This document shows, piece after piece, positions 42,989 to 50,826 of a stretch of 64,000 nucleotides of DNA. Made by a program: the position numbers and the translations under genes. This stretch comes from Treponema sp. UBA4873 (GTDB taxonomy: Bacteria; Spirochaetota; Spirochaetia; Treponematales; Treponemataceae). The stretch lies in the NCBI GenBank assembly GCA_002399405.1, contig DHDP01000017.1:83099-147098 (forward strand), written 5' to 3'. Below the pieces are notes generated by a model that made no database searches, was not told the DNA's origin, and saw only the letters and a program-made list of their open reading frames with translations. Position 1 is the stretch's first letter. Every line of letters begins with the position of its first letter.

Positions 42989-43768
42989 TTACCCGAGCGC
43001 CACGTCAAGCACCATCATGAGCGCGAAACCGGCGGCAAAACCGATGGTGCAGACGTCGGTCTTCTCGTCGCGGGTCGCTTCCGGTAAAAGCTCCTCGACG
43101 ACGACGTATATCATTGCACCGGCCGCGAACGACAGAAGATACGGCAGCGCGGTTTCAACGGCGCTTGTAAGCAGAATAGTGAGCACGGCCGCAACAGGTT
43201 CCACCGCCCCCGAAAGCATGCCGTACCAGAAGGATTTGAGCCTGCCGTTTCCCTCCGTTCTGAGCGGCATGGAGATGATTGCGCCTTCCGGAAAGTTCTG
43301 GATTGCGATTCCGATTGAAAGCGCAAACGCAGCGGCGGCCGAAACCTGTGCGTTTCCGTTGATGAGCCCCGCGAACACGACGCCGACCGCCATTCCCTCG
43401 GGAATGTTATGCAGCGTTACGGCAAATACGAGCATGGCCGTTCTGCTCAGCTTCGTTTTCGGACCTTCGGGTTTCTGCGCAACCGCATGAATATGCGGTG
43501 TTACCCGGTCAAGTACAAACAGGAAAAAAATGCCGCAGATAAAGCCGATGAGAGCCGGAATAAACGCAAGTTTTTCCATAGCCGCCGACATGTTCATCGA
43601 CGGAATAAGAAGCGACCATACGGATGCCGCAACCATGACGCCGGCGGCAAATCCCATAAGAGCGCGCTGAACGTTGTCGTTCATTTCACGTCGCATGAAA
43701 AAGACGCACGCTGCGCCGAGCGTCGTACCCGCAAAAGGTATAAATAATCCCCAGAAAACAGTCATCAT
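42989..43768 (-). CDS. ZIP family divalent metal transporter
   Basis: The 259-residue protein has eight membrane helices and the ZIP metal-site motifs TLHNIPEGMAVG in helix 4 and AIQNFPEGAIIS in helix 5, plus EELLPEA in helix 7. It lies in the ZupT/GufA group. It takes up zinc, iron or manganese, or in some relatives exports zinc. AAGGAG lies nine bases before the first of two adjacent ATGs. It is monocistronic, and I find no copy of the Zur-like box upstream. Confidence 0.88.
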   Translation of the reverse strand: MMTVFWGLFIPFAGTTLGAACVFFMRREMNDNVQRALMGFAAGVMVAASVWSLLIPSMNMSAAMEKLAFIPALIGFICGIFFLFVLDRVTPHIHAVAQKPEGPKTKLSRTAMLVFAVTLHNIPEGMAVGVVFAGLINGNAQVSAAAAFALSIGIAIQNFPEGAIISMPLRTEGNGRLKSFWYGMLSGAVEPVAAVLTILLTSAVETALPYLLSFAAGAMIYVVVEELLPEATRDEKTDVCTIGFAAGFALMMVLDVALG

Positions 43769-43934
43769 ATGCCGGTACTCCTTTTAAAAGTGTTCCGATT
43801 ATCAGTCCCCCTTTCACAGGAAACTATACAGGAGTTTATGACAATACTGACATCCCGTCAAGTTTTTTGATAAATTCCGGGGTCCTTCTATTTTTCATAT
43901 TTTTATGGTATAGTAAACCGAAAGGGAGTAGCCG

Positions 43935-43987
43935 GAAACATAGAATCCCTCTGATAAATGATATTAATCAGAGGGATTCTATGTTTC
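43935..43987. repeat. Perfect 21-bp inverted repeat with 11-nt loop
   Basis: Positions 43935-43955 and 43967-43987 are perfect reverse complements. The left arm begins GAAACATAGAATCCC and the right arm ends GGATTCTATGTTTC. It lies in the 341-bp gap between the ZIP gene and the sodium-pump gene. A long T-run does not follow, so it is not a typical terminator. It also makes short frames appear on both strands, which I do not count as genes. Confidence 0.75.
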
Positions 43988-44109
43988 AAGTGTGTTCCGT
44001 CAGGACGAACAAGTACCACAGTGATGATGCCTGTTCCGGGGCATACTGCAAAAGGGCGAGACTTTAGCACATGTTTCTCCGTATATCTTTTTATACGGGA
44101 GGAGTTCGC
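43988..44109 (+). promoter_or_regulatory. Structured leader of the sodium-pump genes, RBS-occluding hairpin
   Basis: Short hairpins can form at 43993-44009 (GTTC..GTC / GAC..GAAC) and around 44027-44045 (ATGCC/GGCAT). At 44077-44103 CTCCGTATA pairs with TATACGGGAG, burying the GGAGGAG ribosome binding site of the gene starting at 44110. ATGTTTC occurs both at 43981-43987 and at 44071-44077, so the left arm of the long repeat could pair with either. A cis-acting control element is plausible; I do not recognise a known riboswitch with confidence. Confidence 0.45.
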
Positions 44110-45246
44110 ATGGAGTTTCTGCTGGAAGGGCTGCTCGCCGTTACATGGAAACAGCTTGTAATGTACGCCGTGGGCATTCTGCTCATGGTGCTCGCAATCA
44201 AAAAACAATATGAACCGGCACTGCTGCTGCCTATGGGATTCGGCGCAATTCTCGTCAATCTGCCGTACAGCGGTGTTCTGAACCAGGTGATTCAGGGAGC
44301 AGGCGAAACAGGCGGCATTATTCAATGGCTGTATACGACGGGGCTTGCCGCGTCGGAAGCGCTGCCTCTGCTGCTTTTTATCGGCATCGGCGCAATGACG
44401 GACTTCGGGCCGCTGCTTGCACAGCCGCAGCTGTTCCTTTTCGGAGCGGCCGCACAATTCGGAATCTTCATCGTGATAATCGGTGCGGTTCTTCTCGGAT
44501 TTCCGCTCCGCGACGCCGCTTCAATCGGCATCATCGGAGCAGCCGACGGACCGACGTCAATTCTCGTTTCGCAGGTTCTGCATTCAAATTACACCGGTCC
44601 GATTGCAGTCGCGGCGTATTCGTACATGGCGCTCGTTCCCGTCGTACAGCCGTTCGCCATAAAACTCGTCACGACGAAGAAAGAGCGCAGAATCAGAATG
44701 GAATATACGGCAAAGGATGTGTCGAAATCAGTGCGCATCGCATTCCCCGTCGTCGTTACGATTATCACGGGACTTATAGCGCCGGCGTCGGTCGCGCTTG
44801 TCGGTTTTCTCATGTTCGGCAATCTCATCCGGGAATGCGGCGTGCTCGACTCGCTTGCGGATACGGCGCGCACCGCGCTCACGAATTTAATAACGCTCCT
44901 GCTCGGTATTACCGTTGCATTCTGCATGCAGGCTGACCGTTTCGTCGCGACGGACACGCTGCTTATCATGATTCTGGGCCTTGCCGCGTTCGTCTTCGAT
45001 TCAATCGGCGGCGTGCTGTTCGCAAAATTCATGAACCTGTTCCTCCGGAAAAAAATCAATCCGATGGTCGGAGCTGCCGGTATTTCCGCGTTCCCCATGT
45101 CGGCGCGCGTCGTTCAGAAAATGGCGCAGAAGGAAGATCCGACGAACATCATACTGATGCAGGCCGCCGGAGCGAACGTTTCGGGACAGATTGCGTCCGT
45201 CGTCGCGGGCGGGCTCGTAATCAACCTTATATCACAATTCCTTTAA
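44110..45246 (+). CDS. Sodium-translocating decarboxylase beta subunit (OadB family)
   Basis: The 378-residue protein has about 10-11 membrane helices and the family's conserved segments PLLLFIGIGAMTDFGPL, GIIGAADGPTSI and GAAGISAFPMSARVVQK. In OAD, methylmalonyl-CoA or glutaconyl-CoA decarboxylases this subunit couples decarboxylation of carboxybiotin to sodium export. The ATG at 44110 has GGAGGAG upstream; an ATG 13 codons earlier lies in the leader hairpin. A tiny gamma/delta-like gene follows. The biotin and carboxyltransferase subunits are not in this window. Confidence 0.93.
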   Translation: MEFLLEGLLAVTWKQLVMYAVGILLMVLAIKKQYEPALLLPMGFGAILVNLPYSGVLNQVIQGAGETGGIIQWLYTTGLAASEALPLLLFIGIGAMTDFGPLLAQPQLFLFGAAAQFGIFIVIIGAVLLGFPLRDAASIGIIGAADGPTSILVSQVLHSNYTGPIAVAAYSYMALVPVVQPFAIKLVTTKKERRIRMEYTAKDVSKSVRIAFPVVVTIITGLIAPASVALVGFLMFGNLIRECGVLDSLADTARTALTNLITLLLGITVAFCMQADRFVATDTLLIMILGLAAFVFDSIGGVLFAKFMNLFLRKKINPMVGAAGISAFPMSARVVQKMAQKEDPTNIILMQAAGANVSGQIASVVAGGLVINLISQFL

Positions 45247-45264
45247 TATTCGAAGGAGGATACT

Positions 45265-45378
45265 ATGACCGACTTAAACGCTGCATTGACGCTTGCCGCA
45301 CAGGGAATGGCAGGACTGTTTGCCGTAATGATATGCATTATGATACTCGTCATGATCATGAAAAAAATTTTTAAGTAA
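45265..45378 (+). CDS. Small membrane subunit of sodium-pumping decarboxylase (OadG-like)
   Basis: This 37-residue frame starts at an ATG with a perfect AAGGAGGA site, 18 bp after the beta subunit. It encodes one hydrophobic helix (GLFAVMICIMILVMIMKK) and a lysine-rich end. Gamma subunits of oxaloacetate decarboxylase and delta subunits of related pumps have one membrane helix near the N-terminus and sit next to beta. This one lacks the usual soluble tail with zinc-binding residues. The call rests on position, helix and ribosome binding site. Confidence 0.65.
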   Translation: MTDLNAALTLAAQGMAGLFAVMICIMILVMIMKKIFK

Positions 45379-45385
45379 AACACTC

Positions 45386-45420
45386 AGGCGGTCAGGATAC
45401 GGAATCCTGACCGCCTTTTT
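45386..45420 (+). terminator. Terminator after the sodium-pump genes
   Basis: The arms AGGCGGTCAGGAT (45386-45398) and ATCCTGACCGCCT (45404-45416) form a perfect 13-bp stem followed by TTTTT. It overlaps the last codons of the convergent AI-2E family gene. Confidence 0.85.
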
Positions 45421-46519
45421 CAGACACATCCGCAGGAGAGTCGTCGTCGTGCGCGTTTGCAAGCAAATCAAGTACGGTGAAAAACATGATGACTATCATG
45501 GGGCCGAGAATAAGCCCGTTCATGCCGAACAGTTTTATTCCCCCGAGAATCGCAAAAAAGATGATAAGCGGATGAACGTGTATGCGGTCTTTCAGAAAAA
45601 ACGGACGCAGAAAATTGTCGAGAAAGCTCACGCATACGGCCGAAATAACAAGAAACGCGATTCCTTTCCAGAGCGAATCGGTCAGGCAGATGACGACACC
45701 GATGGGAAACCAGATGAGAGCGGCGCCGAACATAGGAACGAACGACGCAATCATCAGCGCTACGGAAAAAAGCAGCGCGCCGTGAACGTGAAAAATCATC
45801 ATAATGACGAACGAAGCCGTGCCCTGATACAGCGCCACTAAAATATATCCGGAAAAAAGACTGCGCGTTATTTCCGTAAATTTTGTAAGCAGCACTTTCA
45901 TGTACGCGGGTTTTATCGGTATCGCCTGCTTTACAACCGACGCAAGGTACGGGCCGTCGAGAAAACAGAAATACAGGGCAAAAACAATAAACAGCAGCGA
46001 TACGACGAACGAGCCCGTTTTGCCTGCAATTCCCTTCGCAATGCTGATGAACCGTGAATTGTACGTCCGCAGAAGCGAAAGTATGCTCGTATGCGCGTCG
46101 GACAAATCGAATTCAGGAAGAGTAATGTTGAATTTGCCGGCATATTCCATTATTTTGCCGATAATGCTGTTCGACAGGAACATACCGGGATGTTCGCTTA
46201 AATACGATTCCGCGGAAGCAAGAAAGGAAATAAGCTGATGAATAAGCAGTATTGCAAGAAGAATAAGCGGCACTATTATGAGGATAAGCGTTCCCACGGA
46301 AAAAATACCCGCGAACGCATACCGCTTTATTGTATACGTCTTCTTCTGCGGCTCCGGTTTTCCGACGCATTTCCGGTACAAAGGACGCAGCAGAATATAC
46401 AGAAGCACGGTCCAGAGTATAACAGACCAGAACGGATACATCATGTATGCCAGTAACGCGAAAAAAACAATAAACAGCACGAATATAAACGCTGTCTGCA
46501 GTATATGCCTGTTATCCAT
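45392..46519 (-). CDS. AI-2E family transporter-like membrane protein
   Basis: The 375-residue protein has about seven or eight membrane helices typical of the AI-2E/YdiK family: an N-terminal pair (AFIFVLFIVFFALLAYMMYP), a long amphipathic middle and the conserved C-terminal block LIFFAILGGIKLFGMNGLIL followed by GPMIVIMFF. Members are described as AI-2 exporters or sodium/proton antiporters; substrate assignment from sequence is unsafe. The ATG at 46519 is preferred to an upstream TTG. It sits seven bases after a -10 box and has no ribosome binding site. Confidence 0.85.
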   Translation of the reverse strand: MDNRHILQTAFIFVLFIVFFALLAYMMYPFWSVILWTVLLYILLRPLYRKCVGKPEPQKKTYTIKRYAFAGIFSVGTLILIIVPLILLAILLIHQLISFLASAESYLSEHPGMFLSNSIIGKIMEYAGKFNITLPEFDLSDAHTSILSLLRTYNSRFISIAKGIAGKTGSFVVSLLFIVFALYFCFLDGPYLASVVKQAIPIKPAYMKVLLTKFTEITRSLFSGYILVALYQGTASFVIMMIFHVHGALLFSVALMIASFVPMFGAALIWFPIGVVICLTDSLWKGIAFLVISAVCVSFLDNFLRPFFLKDRIHVHPLIIFFAILGGIKLFGMNGLILGPMIVIMFFTVLDLLANAHDDDSPADVSEKGGQDSVS

Positions 46520-46526
46520 ATTGTTT

Positions 46527-46556
46527 ACTATAATATACAAACATGCACTTTGTCAA
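46527..46556 (-). promoter_or_regulatory. Leaderless-type promoter of the AI-2E family gene
   Basis: On the minus strand TTGACA (46556-46551), an 18-bp spacer and TATAGT (46532-46527) are followed by the ATG after seven bases. Confidence 0.55.
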
Positions 46557-46567
46557 AAGCCCCGCAT

Positions 46568-46596
46568 GTGACTTACATGCATGTTTATGCTATACT
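46568..46596 (+). promoter_or_regulatory. Leaderless-type promoter of pth
   Basis: GTGACT (46568-46573), a 17-bp spacer and TATACT (46591-46596) are followed by the pth ATG after six bases. It is divergent from the AI-2E gene promoter. Confidence 0.55.
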
Positions 46597-46602
46597 TTCC
46601 GC

Positions 46603-47271
46603 ATGATTCAACTCGTCGCCTTTCTCGGCAATTACGGGCGGGAATATGCCCGCACCCGGCACAACGCCGGCTGGCTTTTTGCGGATTCCCTGCCGTTCGC
46701 CGATAAACTTTCATGGCAGTCTAAATTTAAAGGACTCTATACCTCGGTCGATACGACGCTGTTCGCGGAATGGGCGCAGCAGTACAATCTCTTCGCAAAA
46801 AAAGACGGATCCGCCGTACCGCTCCCGAAAGACGCTCCCGAAAAAATCTATTTTCTGAAACCGGAAACATACATGAATCTTTCGGGAGACAGCATCATCG
46901 AACTCGTCAATTTCTACAAACTCAGGCCGGAAAACGTCATGGTCGTGCACGACGAGCTCGAACTTCCGCTCGGAACTGTCAGTCTGAAATGGTCGGGCGG
47001 ACTCGGCGGGCACAACGGACTTCGCTCCACGAAAGCTGTACTCAGCACGGCAGACTTCTGGCGGCTCAGGTTCGGCATCGGCCGGCCGGACAACCGGGAA
47101 ATTGCAGATTATGTGCTTACACCTTTTACACCTGACGAGCAGATTACGTTGAGCCAGGTATTTCCGCAGGCCGCGGAGCTGCTGGCAAAGGTGCTGCTCT
47201 CGACTGATCCGAATCGTCTCATTTCTGAGTGGGGAAAGAAAAAACTGGCGGCGGAAGGAGCTGTATTATGA
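46603..47271 (+). CDS. pth: Peptidyl-tRNA hydrolase
   Basis: The 222-residue enzyme frees tRNA from peptidyl-tRNA that drops off the ribosome. Catalytic and binding residues are visible: Asn10 and His20 in GNYGREYARTRHNAGWL, Asn in KPETYMNLSG and Asp in VVHDELELPLG. A slightly enlarged loop (about 45-75) makes it longer than the usual 190. The start at 46603 fits a leaderless promoter; an in-frame start 20 codons upstream would lie before the promoter. Its stop overlaps the mazG start. Confidence 0.92.
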   Translation: MIQLVAFLGNYGREYARTRHNAGWLFADSLPFADKLSWQSKFKGLYTSVDTTLFAEWAQQYNLFAKKDGSAVPLPKDAPEKIYFLKPETYMNLSGDSIIELVNFYKLRPENVMVVHDELELPLGTVSLKWSGGLGGHNGLRSTKAVLSTADFWRLRFGIGRPDNREIADYVLTPFTPDEQITLSQVFPQAAELLAKVLLSTDPNRLISEWGKKKLAAEGAVL

Positions 47272-48188
47272 GCGGCGAAACTGCAATAAAAAACAAGGAC
47301 GAAGCCTCCGAAACGGCTGCCTCATTCGGACGGCTGTACGAAACAATCAGGACGCTGCGTGCGCCTGACGGATGTCCGTGGGACCGCGATCAGACGCCGC
47401 TTTCAATGCGGCGCGACCTGATCGAAGAAGTGTTCGAAGCTGTCGATGCAGTAACACAGCAGGATGCGCCTCATGCAAAGGAAGAACTGGGAGACGTCGT
47501 GCTCAACGCGTCGCTCACCGCATACATGTACGAGCAGAGCGGCGATTTTACCGTGGCGGATATGCTCGACGAACTTACCGAAAAACTCATCCGCAGGCAC
47601 CCGCACGTTTTCAAACAAAGCGAAGGAAGCGCCTGCATGACCGGTGAAGTCAGGACGAGCAGCGAAGTAATCAGTCAGTGGGACAAAATCAAGGAAACAG
47701 TCGAAGGACGAAAAGGCGCCGCGTCGATACTCGACGAAGTTCCGGCCGGTTTTCCGCCGCTGCTCCGTGCGTACAAAATGCAGAAGAAAGCCGGCAAAAA
47801 GGGATTCGACTGGAAGACAATCGAACCCGTTGCCGCAAAAGTACAGGAGGAATTCTCGGAGGTACGGGAAGCCGAAGAGGAAGTAAAAACGGCACGCACC
47901 GCATCGGCGGGTGAATCTGCGCCGCTCTCGGTTCATTCAACTCCTTCCGCCGATTCCGCTCAGCTTCATCTTGAGGAGGAATTCGGCGACCTGCTTTTTG
48001 CCGTCGTCAATTATATGCGGCACCTCGGTGTTGATCCGGAAACGGCAATGGACCGGGCAAACCGGAAATTCTACCGCCGCTTCTCCTACGTCGAGCAGCA
48101 CATGGCCGAAGCGGGAATTCCGATGGACGGAGAGCATCTTGCCGACGAAGAGCGGCTGTGGAACGAAGCGAAACGCAGCGGACTCTAG
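47268..48188 (+). CDS. mazG: Nucleoside triphosphate pyrophosphohydrolase MazG
   Basis: The 306-residue all-alpha NTP pyrophosphatase has two MazG modules. The N-terminal one contains LRAPDGCPWDRDQTPLSMRR, the metal-binding EEVFEAVDAV and EELGDVVLN. The second contains EEFSEVREAEEEV and EEEFGDLLFAVVNY, with an Ala/Ser-rich insert of about 20 residues between. It removes pyrophosphate from NTPs and damaged nucleotides. The ATG overlaps the pth stop as ATGA, so it is translationally coupled. Confidence 0.93.
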   Translation: MSGETAIKNKDEASETAASFGRLYETIRTLRAPDGCPWDRDQTPLSMRRDLIEEVFEAVDAVTQQDAPHAKEELGDVVLNASLTAYMYEQSGDFTVADMLDELTEKLIRRHPHVFKQSEGSACMTGEVRTSSEVISQWDKIKETVEGRKGAASILDEVPAGFPPLLRAYKMQKKAGKKGFDWKTIEPVAAKVQEEFSEVREAEEEVKTARTASAGESAPLSVHSTPSADSAQLHLEEEFGDLLFAVVNYMRHLGVDPETAMDRANRKFYRRFSYVEQHMAEAGIPMDGEHLADEERLWNEAKRSGL

Positions 48189-48195
48189 CCAAGCT

Positions 48196-48224
48196 TGATA
48201 AACGGCCTTTCTTTTAGTATTATT
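48196..48224 (+). promoter_or_regulatory. Promoter of the clpP gene
   Basis: TTGATA (48196-48201) and TATTAT (48219-48224) are 17 bp apart. The leader of about 80 nt has an ACGGAG ribosome binding site. Confidence 0.55.
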
Positions 48225-48310
48225 ATAGTATACATTAAATAGGCGTTTTCGAAATTCGTCTGACTTTTGAAAGCGCCTCAAATTATCGTCGTTTTTTCTA
48301 CGGAGTACAC

Positions 48311-48928
48311 ATGAAAAACAGCTATCTGTCACCACTATGTGATGACGAAGACGAAGAAAAGAAAAAAATGCCGGAAATGCCTGATCCGCTTACCGAGAAA
48401 TTTCTCAAGACACGCCAGATTATTCTCTCCGGCGAAATCAATAAAGACCTTGCCGACAAAATTGTCCGTCAGCTTCTCGTTCTTGAGGCGGACAGCGACA
48501 AGAAGCCGGTCTACATGTATATCGACTCGCCCGGCGGTGACGTCGACGCAGGTTTCGCGATTTTCGACATGATCAGGTTCATCAAAGCTCCCGTCGTTCT
48601 TATCGGCATGGGACTTATCGCAAGCGCGGCCGCACTCGTTCTGCTTGCAGTGCCGAAAGATCACCGCGTCGGGCTTCCGAACAGCCACTATCTGATCCAC
48701 CAGCCGATGAGCGGAATGAAGGGCGTTGCGACGGACATAGAGATTCATGCAAAAGAGCTTGCCAAAACGCACGCTAAGCTCAATCAGATTATTGCCGACG
48801 AAACGGGAAAACCCGTCGATCAGGTCGCAAAAGACACCGACCGCGACCACTGGCTCGACGCCGGAGAAGCGAAAGAATACGGCCTTATAAGCGCAGTAAT
48901 CAGCAGGCGGGGAGAACTCACAAAATAA
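48311..48928 (+). CDS. clpP: ATP-dependent Clp protease proteolytic subunit
   Basis: The 205-residue serine protease of the ClpP family has Ser in GLIASAAALVLLA, His in YLIHQPMSG and Asp in TDRDHWLDAGEAKEYGLI, and the handle region DIEIHAKELAKTHAKLN. The sequence IASAAA differs from the usual AASMAA, and the N-terminus carries an acidic/lysine-rich extension of about 25 residues. It may be a second ClpP paralogue. No clpX or clpA is adjacent. Confidence 0.9.
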   Translation: MKNSYLSPLCDDEDEEKKKMPEMPDPLTEKFLKTRQIILSGEINKDLADKIVRQLLVLEADSDKKPVYMYIDSPGGDVDAGFAIFDMIRFIKAPVVLIGMGLIASAAALVLLAVPKDHRVGLPNSHYLIHQPMSGMKGVATDIEIHAKELAKTHAKLNQIIADETGKPVDQVAKDTDRDHWLDAGEAKEYGLISAVISRRGELTK

Positions 48929-48932
48929 CCGT

Positions 48933-49823
48933 ATGACATTCGAGCTGACTGATGAACTGTTCAATGAAATCATGTCCGCGCTTGAAAATCAGGAACAGGA
49001 ATTTCTGGTGAATGCGGAGACAGGAACACTTATTGACGCATCAGCAGCGGAGGACGACGAAGAAAACAATTATGCATTGCCGGAATGGGATTCTGCGGCC
49101 GGGTTCAGGCTCCGTGAAGATTTTGTCGAACAGCTTCACGCCCCGCTTGCCCGTGACGAACTGCAGAACGTGCTCCATTCGGGAAGGGGGGTGTTCAGAA
49201 ATTTCAAAAGCGTTTTAAAGGAGTATCCTGAAGTCGAAAAATTATGGCATCAATTCCGAAGAAGGACGATGCGTTCATATATCGGCGGATGGTATAACAG
49301 TCTGCGTGAAATCTGGGGTCTTGAAAAGCTTGATCAAACGCCCGAAGAGAGCGACGATCTTGTGCATAACGACTTCATTTTTCAGGAATATGATCCTGTT
49401 AAGGACAGGGATATCATTCTTAATTCCGCAGCGGCGCTTGATCCTGATTACGGCTGGCCGCAGGAAATCAAAGATGCTGTTTCCGCATTATGGCGGCATC
49501 TTTTCGAATACGGCGATTCTGTAAAACAGACAGGTTTTGTATGCCGGACATTGACCGGCGATTTTGCCGGATGCATCACGGCGGCGCCTATTTTGTCCTA
49601 TGCCGAAAAAACGGCTGTATTGACAAGTTTTTTCGTGCCTGAAGCTTACCGGGGTTTGGGTATAGGGAGTGAACTATTTTCCATGTGTCTCTCTGATCTT
49701 CAAAAACGCGGCAGGCTGTATGTTTTGACTGCAAATACAATCATACCTGATTCACTTATTCCGATGCTTGAGCGCACGGGTTTTCAAAAGACAGGTTCAG
49801 GGTATGCAGCAAAACTTTCGTGA
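48933..49823 (+). CDS. UPF0158-GNAT acetyltransferase fusion
   Basis: The 296-residue protein combines an N-terminal UPF0158-like part (LFNEIMSALENQEQEFLVNA, GFRLREDFVEQ, GRGVFRNFKSVLKEYPE, to about residue 145) with a C-terminal GNAT domain with the acetyl-CoA loop FVPEAYRGLGIGSELFSMCL. UPF0158 has no known function. The start is four bases after the clpP stop with no good ribosome binding site, so it probably depends on coupling with clpP. Confidence 0.78.
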   Translation: MTFELTDELFNEIMSALENQEQEFLVNAETGTLIDASAAEDDEENNYALPEWDSAAGFRLREDFVEQLHAPLARDELQNVLHSGRGVFRNFKSVLKEYPEVEKLWHQFRRRTMRSYIGGWYNSLREIWGLEKLDQTPEESDDLVHNDFIFQEYDPVKDRDIILNSAAALDPDYGWPQEIKDAVSALWRHLFEYGDSVKQTGFVCRTLTGDFAGCITAAPILSYAEKTAVLTSFFVPEAYRGLGIGSELFSMCLSDLQKRGRLYVLTANTIIPDSLIPMLERTGFQKTGSGYAAKLS

Positions 49824-49846
49824 TTTTTTTATAGGAGTAATTGTAT

Positions 49847-50719
49847 ATGTCATTTAATCGTGAATCGGAAGTGGATTTGGAACAGGCTGCATCTTTTCTT
49901 AAGGATGCTTTGAACAAAGTAATGACCGAGGAAAATCCTGATCTTCTCAACGATCTTAAGAAAGTATTCAAAAAAACAATTCCGTTTTCAAAGCGTATGT
50001 ATGTTGCCGCGTATCTCGTAAAAGAAGCGCAGGGGCGCTACAGAGGACATCAGACGCCGGGACGCAGCGAACGTCCTTCCCGCGATAACAACAGAAGAGA
50101 CCGCAGTACGACGGTACGCGACAACAACCGCAACGACCGCGTCCGCGACGTAAAACAGCAGAAAGAAATCCGCGCTGCGGAACCCCCGGCTGATGAATCC
50201 CACGGCGAAGAGCATGCGCCTCGTCCGCGCGTCCAGATAGACGAATCACTTGCGGCGACAATCTTCATCAGCATCGGCCGCAACCGCCGTGTGTACCCGA
50301 GAGACCTCGTCGGCCTTCTTGTAAGCGTCGCAGGTCTCGACCGCGACAGAATCGGCGATATCCGCGTGCTCGCAAATTACTCGTTCGTCCAGCTTTTCAA
50401 GGACGATACGGAAAAAACAATTACGGCGCTCAACGGCTACGATTACCGCGGACGCAAGCTCGCAGTCAGCTATTCGCGTCAGAAGGACGACGAGTCTGAC
50501 GACGAAACGGAACACGGGACAGGCGATGCGGATTCATCTGCCGCAGAAAAACACGCTTCTCCTTCGGATCCGAAAATCGCCGCTGAAGATGCAAAAGCAT
50601 ACGCCGCTGCAGAGAAAGCGGCCGCCAACAAAGAACCGTTCACGACGCCTTCGCACATCACATCCGACGATGACAGCGAAAGTTCTGCTGCCGGCGAAAG
50701 CAGCGGATATCTCGTCTGA
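49847..50719 (+). CDS. DbpA-type RNA-binding domain protein
   Basis: The 290-residue protein has a helical N-terminal domain (1-65), a basic Arg/Asn/Asp-rich linker (about 65-125), a DbpA-like RNA-binding domain (IFISIGRNRRVYPRDLVGLL to ALNGYDYRGRKLAVSYSRQ, about 140-215) and an acidic Ala/Ser-rich tail. The helicase core that normally precedes this domain in DbpA/CsdA proteins is absent. It may bind structured RNA such as rRNA or act as a helicase partner. The ATG at 49847 has GGAG nine bases upstream. Confidence 0.8.
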   Translation: MSFNRESEVDLEQAASFLKDALNKVMTEENPDLLNDLKKVFKKTIPFSKRMYVAAYLVKEAQGRYRGHQTPGRSERPSRDNNRRDRSTTVRDNNRNDRVRDVKQQKEIRAAEPPADESHGEEHAPRPRVQIDESLAATIFISIGRNRRVYPRDLVGLLVSVAGLDRDRIGDIRVLANYSFVQLFKDDTEKTITALNGYDYRGRKLAVSYSRQKDDESDDETEHGTGDADSSAAEKHASPSDPKIAAEDAKAYAAAEKAAANKEPFTTPSHITSDDDSESSAAGESSGYLV

Positions 50720-50744
50720 GATTATCAGGTAAACTGAATCGCAG

Positions 50745-50776
50745 GGCTGTCTTCGATACGAAGGCAGCCTTTTTTC
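50745..50776 (+). terminator. Terminator after the RNA-binding protein gene
   Basis: GGCTGTCTTCG and CGAAGGCAGCC pair with one G-U around a 3-nt loop, followed by six T. Confidence 0.8.
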
Positions 50777-50826
50777 TGCGCCGTCCCGGTGCACCGCTCG
50801 CGGAGTTTTAATTAGAAGGAGCTATC

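Noticed and set aside
43867..44457. Short frames on both strands sharing KHRIPLIN and QRDSMF
   Set aside because: The shared peptide arises only because the 21-bp inverted repeat reads alike on both strands.
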